Shown piece by piece: positions 41,765 through 53,339 of a stretch of DNA of 64,000 bases. The stretch's first letter is position 1. The number at the start of each line of letters is the position of its first letter. The position numbers were made by a program, and so were the translations under genes. The DNA is taken from the NCBI GenBank assembly GCA_029237695.1, contig CM055265.1, positions 109,356,773 through 109,420,772 of the forward strand, given 5' to 3'. The DNA comes from Conchocele bisecta. Its lineage: Eukaryota > Mollusca > Bivalvia > Lucinida > Thyasiridae. The notes beneath the pieces were generated by a model. The model ran no database searches. It was not told where the DNA came from and was given only the letters and a program-made list of their open reading frames with translations.

Positions 41765-43079
41765 CATCTTCATCCCGTTCTATAAGTCGTCTTCCGTTCC
41801 TGTCCGTATCCGTCCTCAGTCATCCGTTTCCATCTACATCTATCCGTCGTCTTTCGTTTCCGTCCACCCCATCCGTCGATACCCGCCTCCGTCCGTCGTC
41901 ATCTATCTTCATCAGTAACTTGTGTCTGTTACTGACTCTCCCATCGTCATATTCCACTTGCCTCATCTTCGTAAGCTCTACATGTGTTCGTCCGTCTTCA
42001 TCGTCTGCGTACGTGTTCCTCTGATGTGATCTCGCGAGTGTGTCTTTCCAATTATGTGCATGTGATCATATCCAGTAGATCTCTATATGCTACTGGTATG
42101 TATGTCTCTCTATATGTAGCTTGTCACATGCAAATACTTGGAAAGAATATTTAGTGTTATTCCTGGATTATTTAGTGTTCTTCCTGGATTATTTATTCCT
42201 TACTACAACCGGACTATTCATTTCGAGACAACTCGACGCTATTCTTCATGGACTCTCCATTACATCTACGTTTTACATTTCCAGCTCTGGTCATCCCATT
42301 CCCCACCTTGGAACTTTCATTTATTGGACAATTCTACCTTGTAGAGACAATCAATATATATTACCCTTATATTCATCATTATATCAGAAAACCTATTTTC
42401 ATCATAATCCCTTAGGTCTCTGCGTCTAGGCATATATGTGTTGTGTGTACTATTGTGGGCAACCCGGGTAGGGATAATGCTGGATTATAAAAATGTCCAT
42501 CCATCATTCCAACATGGGCATCATGGCGACGGATGTGTTTGTCGCCATGACGTTCGTGTTGGCTTGATGTATGTTATCCAATCATTGTCGACTTGCCTGT
42601 GTTTCCCATAATAGGCGGAGTGCGAGCTTTGCTGGGGGTCTGGCGTTGCGGATTCTCCGGATTATCTGGATCCAGTGCATCTTCAGTATCATTTTCACTG
42701 CACTGGCTCCAGATGAACTGTTCAGTGTGCATATACACATGTAGGAGCATGTGTATATGTATAATTGTAATTCGTATTGCCTGATTTGTCGGTTTTGCCC
42801 GTCCACTGGTTGTACAGTTGTTTATTTATGTGCTACGAAAGGCTATTCTCACTCTCAATTCCTAAATGTTCCTTAGGATGGCCAGCACATGATTTACTAC
42901 TGGTAACTGACAACAGTTCGTTCTCACAGTGTGTCATGTGGTTATCCATGAGTGATAGTCATTCCTAGCTTTGTTATACATAATGTATCTATATATCCGT
43001 TTCTTACTATTCGATTCTACCATATCTTTCATACCATTGAAAAAAAAAAATAAGTTTGAAGAAATTATTTTTTTTCCCT
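41765..43079 (+). other. 3' untranslated region, pyrimidine-rich at the start
   Basis: Bases 41765-42020 are dominated by CCGTC/TCCGT and ATCCGTC runs. CCTGGATTATTTAGTGTTC and CCTGGATTATTTATTCC form a tandem pair near 42165-42200. ATACACATGTAGGAGCATGT at 42733 is part of a palindrome (TATACACATG / CATGTGTATA). No convincing gene is present. Confidence 0.5.
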
Positions 43080-43092
43080 AAGTAGGGAGGAG
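43080..43092 (+). promoter_or_regulatory. Polypurine tract
   Basis: AAGTAGGGAGGAG immediately precedes the 3' LTR, where an RNase H-resistant purine primer for plus-strand DNA is expected. One T interrupts it. Confidence 0.75.
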
Positions 43093-44239
43093 TGTGGTTG
43101 AATCGTTTATCGTAATTCCCGCCATTTGCAATGTTTACATGTTGAATGTACATTCACTATCTTATTTCTCACTTTCGCTAGTTCGACCTCCGGTAATTCT
43201 TATTGCATATTGTATACTGGCACATTAACTTCATTTTGGCAGTAATCATTTACTCTAAATTTACTTATTTATGATGCAAAACATACTTTTCTGTCCTTCC
43301 AAATTTATTCTCAAACCTGAAGTTGAGCTGCATCCTATCTTTTTTACCTTTTCTGGTTTCATCTGTAATCTTTCTTCAGATTGGCTGCTTCTTGCTATTT
43401 CCACCAATCAGATCACTTGTCTGTCTGGCATGTTAGCTTGGGTGAGTTATTCTTTGAGTATCTCCCCCTATATAAACACTCGCAACATGCCAGTCAGACG
43501 GAAATGTTTCTTGGTGCTCTCAGCGCTTCTAACCTTCCCTCTACTCTTGGTGTACCAAACACCTCTACCAGTAGGTACTCTCTCTTGGTGTATCAAACAC
43601 CTCTACCAATAGTACTCTCTCTTGGTGTACCAAACACCTCTACCAGTAGGTACTCTCCTCTCGTTGTATATCAAACACCCTCAGAACAGTATATCCCTAT
43701 CTCATTGCGAAGGCTAGGGCTTAGACTCACTTTTCATGTTACTCATTGGCACAACTACAAAACTCTTGTTTATTTTGTACTGTGTCATTCTTTACATGTG
43801 AATTTCTGTCGGCCACACTGTCCACTAGCAAGAATTGAATTTGAAACGGTTACTGCCTAATTTTCTGTCTAAATCGTAACATCAGTGTCTAATTATGTGA
43901 CTGTTTGTCTAAATCATAAGATTAGTGTCTACATTCGTGATTGTCCGTATCATTTGTAAACGTAACTCTCTAATTTTTGTATCATCCTGTTATATATTGT
44001 ACAACCGTCTAATGCCCTATCTGTAACTTCTATATACAGTGCTATTTATCATCCTTATGTTTATATAAAGTTATATATATTTCACTTATTCCATCTCCTG
44101 TTGTCATTCCTAATACCCGTTGAGATAACGTTATTTAATATCCTCGGAACCTGAATATATACGATCAAGGTCCGGAGTAGGTCCACAAACAAAACAAAAA
44201 AATCACACAACGCGAAGTACACCAAAAAGTCCTACTACA
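43093..44239 (+). repeat. 3' LTR
   Basis: TGTGGTTGAATCG to CCTACTACA. Compared with the 5' LTR it has several small gaps of 1-4 bases (for example GTGAATTTCTG for GTGAATTAATTTCTG, and GAGTATCTCCC for GAGTAATATCTCCC) and about six substitutions. Confidence 0.95.
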
Positions 44240-44690
44240 CTAGTAAGGAGATTTTGAGCAGAGGTCGATTATAAATTAGCCGAATAAACACATTTTACGC
44301 GATTATACGTGGCTGAAACTTGTTCTGTTTAATAAATAAAAGCTTTAAATTAGCCCAATAATCGGCGTATGTTGGCGTATATGGCCATTAGAGCCAACTA
44401 TGGACTTCAACAACAATAACTTCCGGGTTAAATCTCTTCAGGCGTTCAGCTCATTAAGTATTCAAAATTGTGTTATTTGGCTATAAGTAAAGTTTTAAAC
44501 GGAGATAATTGCCAAAAATGCAAACTTTATCGGTTGATGCAATTTGGAAGTGATACAGAAAAATTCGCGTTCGTAGATTACCGAATAGCGGAGAAAAGGG
44601 TTGCTACAAACTTTTTCAGAATTCGATGGATAACCAACATATTAGCCGATCTATAAATAGATCGGCTAATAATGAAAAACAAATGAAAAT
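44240..44690. other. No gene; 3' flank of the retrotransposon
   Basis: A perfect short hairpin, TTAGCCGATCTATAAATAG and complement, lies at 44640-44668. TAGCCGATC also occurs at 31540 on the other side of the element. Confidence 0.4.
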
Positions 44691-44696
44691 ATATGT

Positions 44697-44992
44697 GTAT
44701 ACATGTATGAAAAACTAAGATTCGAACTCACTACCTACGGCATTGATATCTTCACTGTAACCCCTCGACTACACAACACTTGATGACAAATCTCAAAAAT
44801 AAATATTGAAAAGGAATATTGCCACGGGTATATTTACCTGTCTCACCTATTCTGTGTTTTGTTTATGATCGGTTTGTATGTAAACAAGTAGCAAGTTATC
44901 GTCTGCGGATTATAGTCGAGGGGTTACAGTGAAGATAACAATGCCGTAGGTAGTGAGTTCGAATCTTAGTTTTTCATACATGTATACTTTAT
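44697..44992. repeat. Inverted pair of tRNA-like sequences
   Basis: 44697-44775 and 44916-44992 carry the same tRNA-like promoter (GTGAGTTCGAATCTTAG, AGTCGAGGGGTTACAGTG) in opposite orientations. Between them lie GATGACAAATCTCAAAAAT and the TAGTCCGCAGACG segment, as in the 30.7-30.97 kb hairpin. Confidence 0.6.
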
Positions 44993-45310
44993 ATTTATAT
45001 TTTATTATATATTTCTTTTGTATGTGTGTTGCTATTACAAATTACATTAACTAAGCATGAGATAGATTACATGTAGAACGTCAGTCTCTCACTTTGAAGA
45101 AAACTAATAACTAAATGCACATACGTGTGTACATGAAGAATCTTGGAGTGTCTATTTTGCGCACCAAGATACACTATTATATTGACATGCATGCACGTGC
45201 ACTTTATCATGTAGTTAGTATACACGAGGCTATGATATGATAATAGACCTGGTCTACCTATATTTGGACTCATCGATTGACCTCCAGCAACTTATTATCG
45301 ACTGTCATTT
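44993..45310 (-). repeat. Third copy of the 30-31 kb duplication, inverted, no SINE
   Basis: The complement of 30140-30690 minus the 224-bp SINE-like insert. At 45142-45155 CTTGGAG runs straight into TGTCTATT, where the other copies have the insert. A short minus-strand frame is shared with the other copies because of the common sequence. Confidence 0.7.
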
Positions 45311-45950
45311 ATACACCTGCCCCACCATGCGTTGGCACGGGATGGAAACATGCATGCTTGAGTTTCGCTTGAAGATCCGTCTGTCCCTACGTCAGTCCGT
45401 GGTCATTTATATCTACCATTTACTTATTTCTTACGGTCCACCATGCCAGGATTCCGAGCTGTTGTCAATGTAGGCTTCCGTGGACACCGGGCTCGATTAG
45501 ACATTTAGCCAATTGAAAATAGCTAGTATTGTTCGCTTATTATGATCAACTGTACCACCATCGTTCAATAAAGTATACATCAAAACAGTGTGATCTAAAT
45601 GTACGTGTTTACGTGCGTACGTCAGTCTATTATATATAAGTATATAATATATAGTTTTACTGCGGCCACGGCGAGCTCAACAAGTGGGCCGGGGCATTTT
45701 ATGACATGAACATGTACGTGGTATACACCCAATGTTTTATTGTTTCATGAATGTGAATCAGCCCTGAGTCAGTCACATTAGCCTTTCTCCAGTGCAGATA
45801 TCCGAGTTTATGTTGATCTAGTAATCTATGAAGCCGGTTTTATCGCAAAATCTTCTAATCTACAATTAAACAGTTAAACTACTATAATGGGTCATTTATG
45901 CCACTGTCCTCTAACAATACAAACACGTGTATTATTTGACTAATAGTACA
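45311..45950. other. No gene recognised
   Basis: Includes a TACGTGCGTACGTCAG patch and a TATA-rich stretch near 45635. Nothing recognisable as coding. Confidence 0.35.
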
Positions 45951-45984
45951 GTGGAACCCCCATAAACCGGTGTCCGCTCTGTAG

Positions 45985-46695
45985 GCACAAAATGTTCTAT
46001 AATTGTGTCACTATTCCACCAGTTCTAAAAAATACAAGTGCCCGCTATGCAGATATAATAATTTAGTAATATTTATTTTACTGATAGTGACTCGCGGTGG
46101 TATCAGGCTATTTTCATATGCAAATGGAGCATGGTAGTTTTTAATTATTTAAATAAATTAAATGCGTCACCTGAAAACAAAAATATTTTCGACAGATTAT
46201 AAAGTATGATCATTGCACATCAACAAATAAATACAGAGAATAAATAGTAATGTCCGTTAACATTTTAAGGAAACACGGCTATCGCCCCTGATATCAGTGT
46301 GGAAATTTACGTGTGATATCAAATGTATAATAATGCCAATCAATACGTGTGGTAATGGTGAATGAATGTTTATTTTGCCAGAAGATGTCGCAAATGATGT
46401 TTCTGATTTAACCCTTTGAACCCGAAATCCCGCTATATCGGTTTATGCAAAAAGTGCAGATCCAGATGAGCCGGCTCGTAACGAGCCGTCTCATCAGGAT
46501 CTGCACTTTTTGAAAGTAATTTTAATATTTTTGAAAACAAAAAGACCCACTTTTCATAAATGGACGAATCTGAAAATCATTTTGTGACCATTGGATTAGT
46601 CGGAACATTAGCATATCACAGTCCATTCCAGTTCCTTAGGGTTGAAAGGGTTAAAGAACAGTGTGTGCCTACTGCGTGGGCGTGTACCTGTAACG
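45985..46695. mobile_element. Family T element, copy 4, with a piggyBac-type MITE inside
   Basis: TGTAGGCACAAAA at the left and GTGTGCCTACTGCGTGGGC with GTGTACCT at the right are the family T ends. The interior (ATGATCATTGCACATCAAC, TATCGCCCCTGATATCAGTG) matches 4510-4900 closely. The MITE at 46412-46650 interrupts it. The left tip has been replaced by the CAGTGGAACC repeat at 45951-45984. Confidence 0.65.
46412..46650. mobile_element. piggyBac-type MITE (TSD TTAA)
   Basis: A 239-bp element with CCCTTTGAACCC at the left and GGGTTGAAAGGG at the right, flanked by TTAA on both sides (46408-46411, 46651-46654). piggyBac elements insert at TTAA and their ends begin CCCTTT or similar. It contains a strong palindrome: AAAAGTGCAGATCCAGATGA with its complement around GGCTCGTAACGAGCC. 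The 72-residue forward frame inside it is not credible as a gene. Confidence 0.85.
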
Positions 46696-46790
46696 TAGAT
46701 GAGTTTCGCTGTTATGTATCTCCGATTACAATGACTTCTCATGATTGCAAAACACCAGAATGTGTCATGAAGCGCTAACATGTTTGATTT

Positions 46791-46862
46791 ACAGTGGAAT
46801 ATATCCAAACCGGACACCCTGAGGAATTCCCAGGGTGTCGGTTTTGGAGCGGTTCCACTGTC
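46791..46862. mobile_element. CAGTGGAAC-type MITE, 72 bp
   Basis: TACAGTGGAATATATCCAAA with ACCGGACACCCTG, and GGGTGTCGGTTTTGGAGC with GGTTCCACTGT, form an almost complete hairpin around GAATTC. Related pieces are at 23460-23525 and 45951-45984. The left flank TA would fit a Tc1/mariner-type target, but the right flank does not show TA. Confidence 0.6.
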
Positions 46863-47505
46863 GTGTGAGTGTGTAAAGTAAATACATAGTATTAAACCTA
46901 CATCTGATAATTATAAACGTGTTTATTTATGCTTAACAAAGTGTACATATTTAGCATCTGCGTCTGCGTTTTTATCACAAATCTCACAAACTTACACAGC
47001 AAAGTATATGGGATCGAAAATTGATTCAAATAGAACTGAAATTTCGCCACAACGGGACAAACCGTGGCTTATTTCCGTCATTTCTGTTAAGACAGTCGAC
47101 GTGCAAATGCCGGTCAGTCATACTTGTATATAATAATAGGATGTGTTGGCTGCATGCACACACAGTTTCGCTGACACAATTATTGCCAACAAGTGAAGAC
47201 CCTGACCATGTTGTGCAGGTGCGCATGCCGGTCTGGGTTTTTACTGGTCGTAAATGTAATATCCCATGTCTTGCCCGGTAGTGGTCCAGAGATTCACTGT
47301 TTGGTCAATCCGTCTGACGTGTCTTTCCTGTATGGTTCACGGTTTTATGCCGGCTCTACTTTTGACAAATAATCATAATACATTTTATTTAAAAAAAACT
47401 TATAAACATGCACTTTTTCAATAAATTCATCCCATTTTTGAAAGTTCTTCAAATATGATTTAACTTAGAACTCGATAGATGTTCCAAATCGATATATATA
47501 CATGT
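46863..47505. other. No gene recognised
   Basis: The overlapping forward and reverse frames at 47021-47281 have no domain I recognise. Confidence 0.35.
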
Positions 47506-47508
47506 ATA

Positions 47509-47720
47509 TTCTATGGGAATTAAACATGAGCGCAGAACATATATTTTTTAAGATTTTAATTTTGGAATTTGTCGACCGATTTTCAAAATCTAAAGTTTTC
47601 TTAGTTACGTTATTTCTAAGCAATGTAGCTGCATTTCCGAGTCAAATTCCAAAAATTAAATCTTTTTTTGGCTCTTCTCGTCACTCTCCAGCTTTGCACA
47701 GTGTTATATTCCCATAGGAA
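47509..47720. mobile_element. MITE with CTATGGGAAT ends
   Basis: TTCTATGGGAATTAAACATG at the left and GTTATATTCCCATAGGA at the right are inverted. Internal complementary blocks are AATTTTGGAATTTG and CAAATTCCAAAAATT. Similar ends occur at 29448 and 29640-29690. The 71-residue forward frame lies within it. Confidence 0.6.
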
Positions 47721-48174
47721 AATACGTCAAAAAGTTTGGAAGAGTTTCTCCATTATGCAATATATTCTATATTACTTGAATTATTGCTTTATTATTTGCA
47801 CAGTTCATTCACATGAACATGTGTGACGCAATCACACCACCAATGGCATGACCTTTACCTTTGTGACCTTCAAAATGGTGCTGAAATACTTAGCCATTTT
47901 CTTACGTCAAAATGTTGTAAGACTTTCTCAAATGCCTTTGTTTTCCTTTTTACACACAATCTCTAGTTAAATATCCATGGGCATATCCGTGTTTTACAAA
48001 CATAATGTATAGTTAGCAATAAAATCAATAGTTTATTGAATTTCACCAAATAAAGCAATTGTTGGAGGGTGCCTTATTTATTATTGATGAAAAAGTACAT
48101 ACATTTAAATATGTTTCAGATTCAATGTGTTTAATAACCAAGCTGTCAGCAATAAACTATGTTTGTGGGTCCAA
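47721..48174. other. No gene recognised
   Basis: AT-rich, with a weak match to the foldback repeat family near 48000-48060 (AATAAAATCAATA, AATTTCACCAAATAAA). Confidence 0.35.
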
Positions 48175-48372
48175 ATTTGAGGTCAAGCTAGCATTGAGGT
48201 CCGAATAAGCCAACATTGAGGTCTGAATAAGCCAACGTATGGTCCGAATCAGCCAACCGTGAGGTCCGAATCAGCCAAATCACAAAAATAGAAAAAGGTC
48301 CGAATCAGCCAACATCGAGGTCCGAATCAGTCAGAAATCAGGTCTGAATCAGCCAAGGTCCGGGTCAGCCTG
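48175..48372 (+). repeat. Minisatellite, GGTCCGAATCAGCCAAC units
   Basis: About eight copies of a unit of roughly 20 bp (AGGTCCGAATCAGCCAAC), some degenerate (GGTCTGAATAAGCCAAC) and one interrupted by an A-rich insert. It is not protein-coding. Confidence 0.8.
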
Positions 48373-48395
48373 CTACCGTCAGTGGTATCATGGAT

Positions 48396-49482
48396 AGTTT
48401 CATTATTATCAGATGATCAGCATGGTCATGATTATCACGCTGCATGATATTTACGTAATCACAATATGGCCCGTGTTATCTATCTAACTCTGTCTCAACA
48501 CCTTTATATTTTTCACACTGGATCAATCCTTTTCACGCTGAACATTGTTTTCGGACTGAAAAATACTAACTAGTTTGTTTTTTTTTCTGCTCAGAAGTAT
48601 ATGTTGTTATCACTCATTTGAACCGCCTCGCCAAGGCGGTTAAAATGGGTGGTAACAACATATATTTTCACATTGTTCTCCATTCAGGCACAAAAGTGTG
48701 TATATTGCGATGGCACGCCATCGACTTTTCTCTAGTTATTTCTTGTTTAAGGTATGTGTTAAAGTGCTGCAATGATGGTTGTGTTGTATTACATTTACAT
48801 TTAATTATACATTATTTTTCTAGAAGACTAACAAGTATATATTTGATTTTACATGCGACTTTCGCGTTACAAAATTATATATATTCATAGGTTAAGTTCA
48901 TATTGTATTTCATGAACATACATAAACATGTGGAATTTATAGGTATATCGACGTTTGTCCTGTCATGTGAGCGGGATTAGATGGGGGACATATCGAGGGT
49001 CGAAACCTGGGGACTTAGACAGTACCATAATCCATAGCAATCGGGAATTGGACAAAAAAAACAAAATCCTAGGATGGATTGGCTAGCAGGCTGACTGGCA
49101 CAACATTCGGAGCTCATGCGGAATTCATGTATTTTGCATACTCTATAATGTAGAATAATCTGCTCCGTGGAACTGACCTAATGTTAATTTAATGAGTTCA
49201 ATATATTCCCAAGCATGAACGGGCCCGCAAAAGAAGATCTGCCAACACCGTCAACAGGGAACAGTGATTGTACGGGCCCCAAATGACTGGCAACTATATC
49301 TCCACTTGTGAGAGAGAGGGACACATGAATTGAACGTCTGAGAGGGGTCAGTGGTTTTATCAGATTATCAGCATGATAATGATTATTATTGTTACAGAAT
49401 AGCATGATGTTTGCAATAATCAATTCAATGGCCCTGTCATCTGTCTTACTCATGGGTTTATAATGTTTTCACACTAGATTAA
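48396..49482 (+). repeat. Two diverged direct repeats around a hairpin
   Basis: 48396-48530 and 49352-49482 share ATTATCAGATGATCAGCATG-like, TGATTAT, GCATGAT, CAATATGGCCC and TTTTCACACT blocks. Between them, 48598-48664 is a palindrome (TATATGTTGTTATCAC and complement around CCGCCTCGCCAAGGCGG). The 90-residue forward frame at 48618-48890 starts within that palindrome and has no recognisable domain. Confidence 0.45.
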
Positions 49483-50828
49483 TGGGCTACATAAACAAAT
49501 AATATCACAATGATAGCATGCAGTTAATAACGGGCTTATCACAGGGAATATTGTTAATGATAAATAACTTTCCAAACAATTTGTTTCCGCTGGGCACTGT
49601 ATAAACAGTGATTGTAATCTACGTATACCAATATTAGTTTGCGAATGCGCGCAGTTTGTTACGAACATACGATGATTTCTTGAAATGTATTTGCATTGTG
49701 TTTGTTTAGTAGTATAGTAATGTTTAACCATTGGCAGGCCAACTAACCGCTACGATGATCATGATGATTGCCAGATTACCATGATTACATCATATACATG
49801 TACAGGTATACATGTATGTTTCACATCATATGGGATGCTCTAAGTTGGCTACTTGGCAGCTACGTTGTCTAAATTGACTATTTGACAGCTACATTCATTT
49901 AAAGTGGCTATATACAGAACTCTGCTGAAATGGACCATAATTGTTTTGTTTATGCTGCCCTTTATATGACCATGACCTTTTGCACTTCACAACTTGGAAA
50001 CTTTTTCACTAATTAAGAAGTTTACCAGAATAAGACTTATGCACAAATGTCGCACATCCATGCTGCCCTTAATATGATATTGAAATTCATAACTGTACAT
50101 GTGCTTATGAATACGTATCACTTTTGATTAATTAACTTTGCCACAGTTTCTCCAAACTGCCACCGGGGGTGAGGGGGGGGGGGGGGTATTCATATTCCAA
50201 TTGTGCACCAAGAGGCCACATTTCTCTGTAATCCTGAGTCAGATTGAAAGTGTTTTTACATTAAGTTGTTTATGGGTACTTCCATCAGTTTTTACTGATT
50301 TCTTGTGTTAACATTGGTGTAAAAATAGTGTACACATTATTTCTATATGTTTTATATAAAGATGAATAAAGTAATAATTTAACAATTTATTTTAGGCTCA
50401 GGTGGGGATGAGAATCTGCAAATTAATTTTCTTGGGCCTAAGTGGTCAAATGTTCATGCTATATAGTTAGAATTACTCAGTTTGACTAGGTGTACATGTA
50501 CATGTATATAGTTGTCATAGTCATCATTCCATCTGGTCATCCGAATATCCATCCATGACAGCTAATATTCATCCATGCACCCTATAAATCAATGTCAGAT
50601 ACATGTACTTTTTTAATATATATATATGAAATGAATGGAATTATGTGACACTGTTTGCAGTTATTACTCTTATTAAAATGTGATTATAAAATTTTCTCAG
50701 CATGATTTTCATGTTTCGAAATAAAGCATTTTTATTAATCGTGTTAATCGAGCTTTAGCTGTGGTTGGAATTTATTTTGAAATGTTAAAGTTCATGCTCA
50801 GAATTTGTTTGATAAGGCCATAATAAAG
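49483..50828. other. No gene recognised
   Basis: Includes poly-G at 50175-50187, a TA microsatellite at about 50616-50627, and GTGGCTA/TTGGCTA with TACATTGTC-like short repeats near 49852-49915. No supported coding region. Confidence 0.4.
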
Positions 50829-51144
50829 TGCTTTGGTTCTCAGATATAGCCGCATCAGAATAATCTCTGCGCGTCGAGTATTTTATCGTCATGAAGAAAT
50901 AAAATCGTTATGTAATTCGCCACCATGCAGAAATATTTTAAATCCAATCAAATGTGACGAAAGCTGGTAATTTTTCACGTCTAAAGAGGTTATAGTAACT
51001 TTATTGAACATATATGCATTTGACAACTTGAAGAAAAAAACGACATCTCAAAAAGAAAATAAAAAAAAATAAAAAATTATATATATAAAAAATCCGCCCT
51101 CACTCGTCACCTTCTGCAAACCCCATGTTTGAGAACCAAAGTAC
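50829..51144. mobile_element. Possible MITE with CTTTGGTTCTCA ends
   Basis: GTGCTTTGGTTCTCAGATA at 50829 and TTTGAGAACCAAAGTACC ending at 51144 are inverted over about 12 bases. The interior is AT-rich and non-coding. Confidence 0.35.
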
Positions 51145-51469
51145 CGTATTTTTTTAAGACCTAATCTCTAATTCAGGCTCAATATGGCAGACACTATTTG
51201 TTGAGCTTGCTTGTGGAGAGATCAACGTAGTGATAACAATGGCATCTGGGCGTCGCACTTCTGTCTCAAGCTGATTAAAGGAAATTGTTTACATGTCATT
51301 TCAAATTCAGCACTTTTATGTATCAATTTGTGTAAATTACATGTGTCTACCAACACAATATAAATGATAAAGTATACCAGACTGGCTTTGAACATGTATT
51401 ATACATGTATATGAAACATTAGATTGTATTTGATCCAAAATTAAGTAATTCAGGTACTTGGTAGCATTC

Positions 51470-51870
51470 TTACTTTTTATGACCCATTATAAAAGTACCG
51501 GTAATAAGATTAATACTAATCATATTACTTTTGGGGAGTGGGGCTAAATGACTTTAGTGTGGTGAGGATAGTCGGTTCTGACTTGGGATCCCCCCCACCA
51601 ATCACAGCAGGTAACATACATGTATGCCATTATGGGATTCGATCCCATTAATCCGGCCAAAAATGACCTTAGCTGTTGACAGGCCGTAAACACCATTGAA
51701 TATTAAATCAAATCATTACATAGCCCGCACATGAGACCCACATGCTGAAGGTCAAATTACTTAGAAATTTGTGTTAAAGTTTTGGCAGCATTTGCGTAAG
51801 TTTTTCACTACCCATTATTTCTGCAACCCTATGTCCGATTTACTTGAAACTTCATTTATTTGTTTGGGGG
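51470..51870 (+). repeat. SINE-like 3' half followed by a family D fragment
   Basis: 51530-51715 has GGGGCTAAATGACTTTAG, GTTCTGACTTGGGATC, GACCTTAGCTGTTGACAGG and an (AAATC)n end. 51725-51860 has one diverged family D unit (GTTAAAGTTTTGG, TCTGCAACCCTATGTCC, TTGAAACTTCA). Confidence 0.5.
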
Positions 51871-52164
51871 GTTGCTTGTACAGTCAAAAGAGTTACCATG
51901 TTGTTGGTGAAAACCAGTAGTGAACATCATGAACATAGCGATGTTCTAAGCATATGTGAAACACAGACATCATGAATGTATTGTCTTGTACACCCCTATG
52001 GCACCTACTCCATGTGCAGTGAGCAAGGTTTTCATTGTTTTCATACAACATATACATGGTGTGTAGTATCTATGATCGTGATGACACCTCTTCGATTTTG
52101 GTTACTCATGCTAGTCACCATCATGGTCGTATGGTTGCTTTTCTGATTATAATTTGAGGAAGTG

Positions 52165-53335
52165 ATTACACATAACTGGCATAGGTAATTTTTGTCCCAA
52201 ACAAACACAACATGTGTTGAATGTCAACATAACTTGAGGAAGTTATTCAAAATAACTGACACGCGTTGTCCTAGCCCTGAAAATATAATGTGTCCGCATG
52301 GTATATGGAAATTGCATGTACAACATCATGAATATAACGCGACATGTATGTCATGTGTATATCTACATGTTATGAACATATGTGAAACTCAGCTATGGGT
52401 TGTTGTGTTCTTTTTTTTTTCAAGATAACGTGAGACAGTTATTACACCACATAATTGGTATAGGTTATGTTTGTCAAAAAACAAATACGAACTTTGTTGA
52501 ATGTCAACATAACTTGAGGAAGGTATTCAAAATAACTGTAACGGATTATTCTAATATAGTGCATGTCTGCCAAATAATACATGGCAATTTGGAATTGCAT
52601 GTACAGCATCAGAAACATAACGAAAGTCTAAATGTGTTAACATATGATCATGAATGTGTGTCTTAACCAACTCGGTATATAGTTGTACCAACCCCATGTG
52701 CTGTGAGCAATGTATTCATGATTTTCTGAAAACAAGTACATGATGCACAATGCCTGTTCTATTTGGGTTAATTGGCTCATGCTAGTCATCGTTCTGTGTT
52801 TTTTGGGTAAATTTAGCTTGAAGAAGTCACTAAGCACTCATGTAGCCTGATAATGATCTGGTTTGCTTGTTATAAGCATGGTGTGTGTTTCATTGGTAGA
52901 ATGGCGAACAGTGTAGATCCAGATCCAGATCCAGACCAGATCGAAAAACCCATTAGCCCCATTTCTCCAGTCACAGCCACATGTATAGACAGATACAGTG
53001 TCCGCATGCCAAACTATGCATCATGGTCGTCACGAGTATGATGTTGGACCCACTCCATGTGCTGTGAGCATGGTGGGCAAATCGTTCTAGAACTGACTAG
53101 GTAATGGACTAGTGCTGGACACCACATGGTTATGTGGTTGTTTTGTCAAGTTAACAATGAAGTTATACAAAATAACTGACATGTTATGTCGACGGAAGCA
53201 AACATGACACTTGTTGAATGTCATCATAACTTGAGGAAATTATTAAATATAACTTACACGGGTTATCATAACCCTGTATTGTGTCCGAATGCACATAAGT
53301 TAGGTAAATAACATGTATATGGTATACAAAGATAT
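52165..53335 (+). repeat. Three direct repeats sharing GTTGAATGTCAACATAACTT
   Basis: Units at about 52150-52420, 52425-52660 and 53150-53330 share TTGTTGAATGTCAACATAAC (or CATCATAAC), GAGGAAGTTATTCAAAATAA and a TGTCCGCATG-like block. The spacing is about 300 bp, then 700 bp, the larger gap being partly filled by MITE Z at 52836-52985. The 78- and 94-residue forward frames share a peptide for this reason and are not genes. Confidence 0.6.
52836..52985. mobile_element. MITE Z, left-truncated copy
   Basis: Starts in the middle (CATGTAGCCTGATAATGATC) and keeps the right end CCATTTCTCCAGTCACAGCC. The central stem has been replaced by a short GATCCA microsatellite. Confidence 0.65.
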
Positions 53336-53339
53336 AAAG

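Larger units (their letters stand above)
32253..44239 (+). mobile_element. Ty3/Gypsy LTR retrotransposon, nearly complete
   Basis: An 11,987-bp element with two LTRs of 1159 and 1147 bp and the order pre-gag frame, gag, protease, reverse transcriptase, RNase H, integrase, 3' frame. RT before integrase places it in Ty3/Gypsy, not Copia. By eye the LTRs differ by about six substitutions and a similar number of small indels, so insertion was recent. The flanks read CTAA (5') and CTAG (3'), an imperfect match; no exact 4-5 bp duplication is visible. No typical envelope gene is present. The coding part has several frame breaks described below. Confidence 0.95.

Noticed and set aside
44697..44992. 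A pair of tRNA genes in opposite orientation
   Set aside because: Same reason: promoter-like boxes only, no cloverleaf, and copies embedded in repeats.
52192..52666. Two related small proteins containing FVECQHNLRK-like text
   Set aside because: They come from direct DNA repeats about 300 bp apart; the third copy does not keep the frame.
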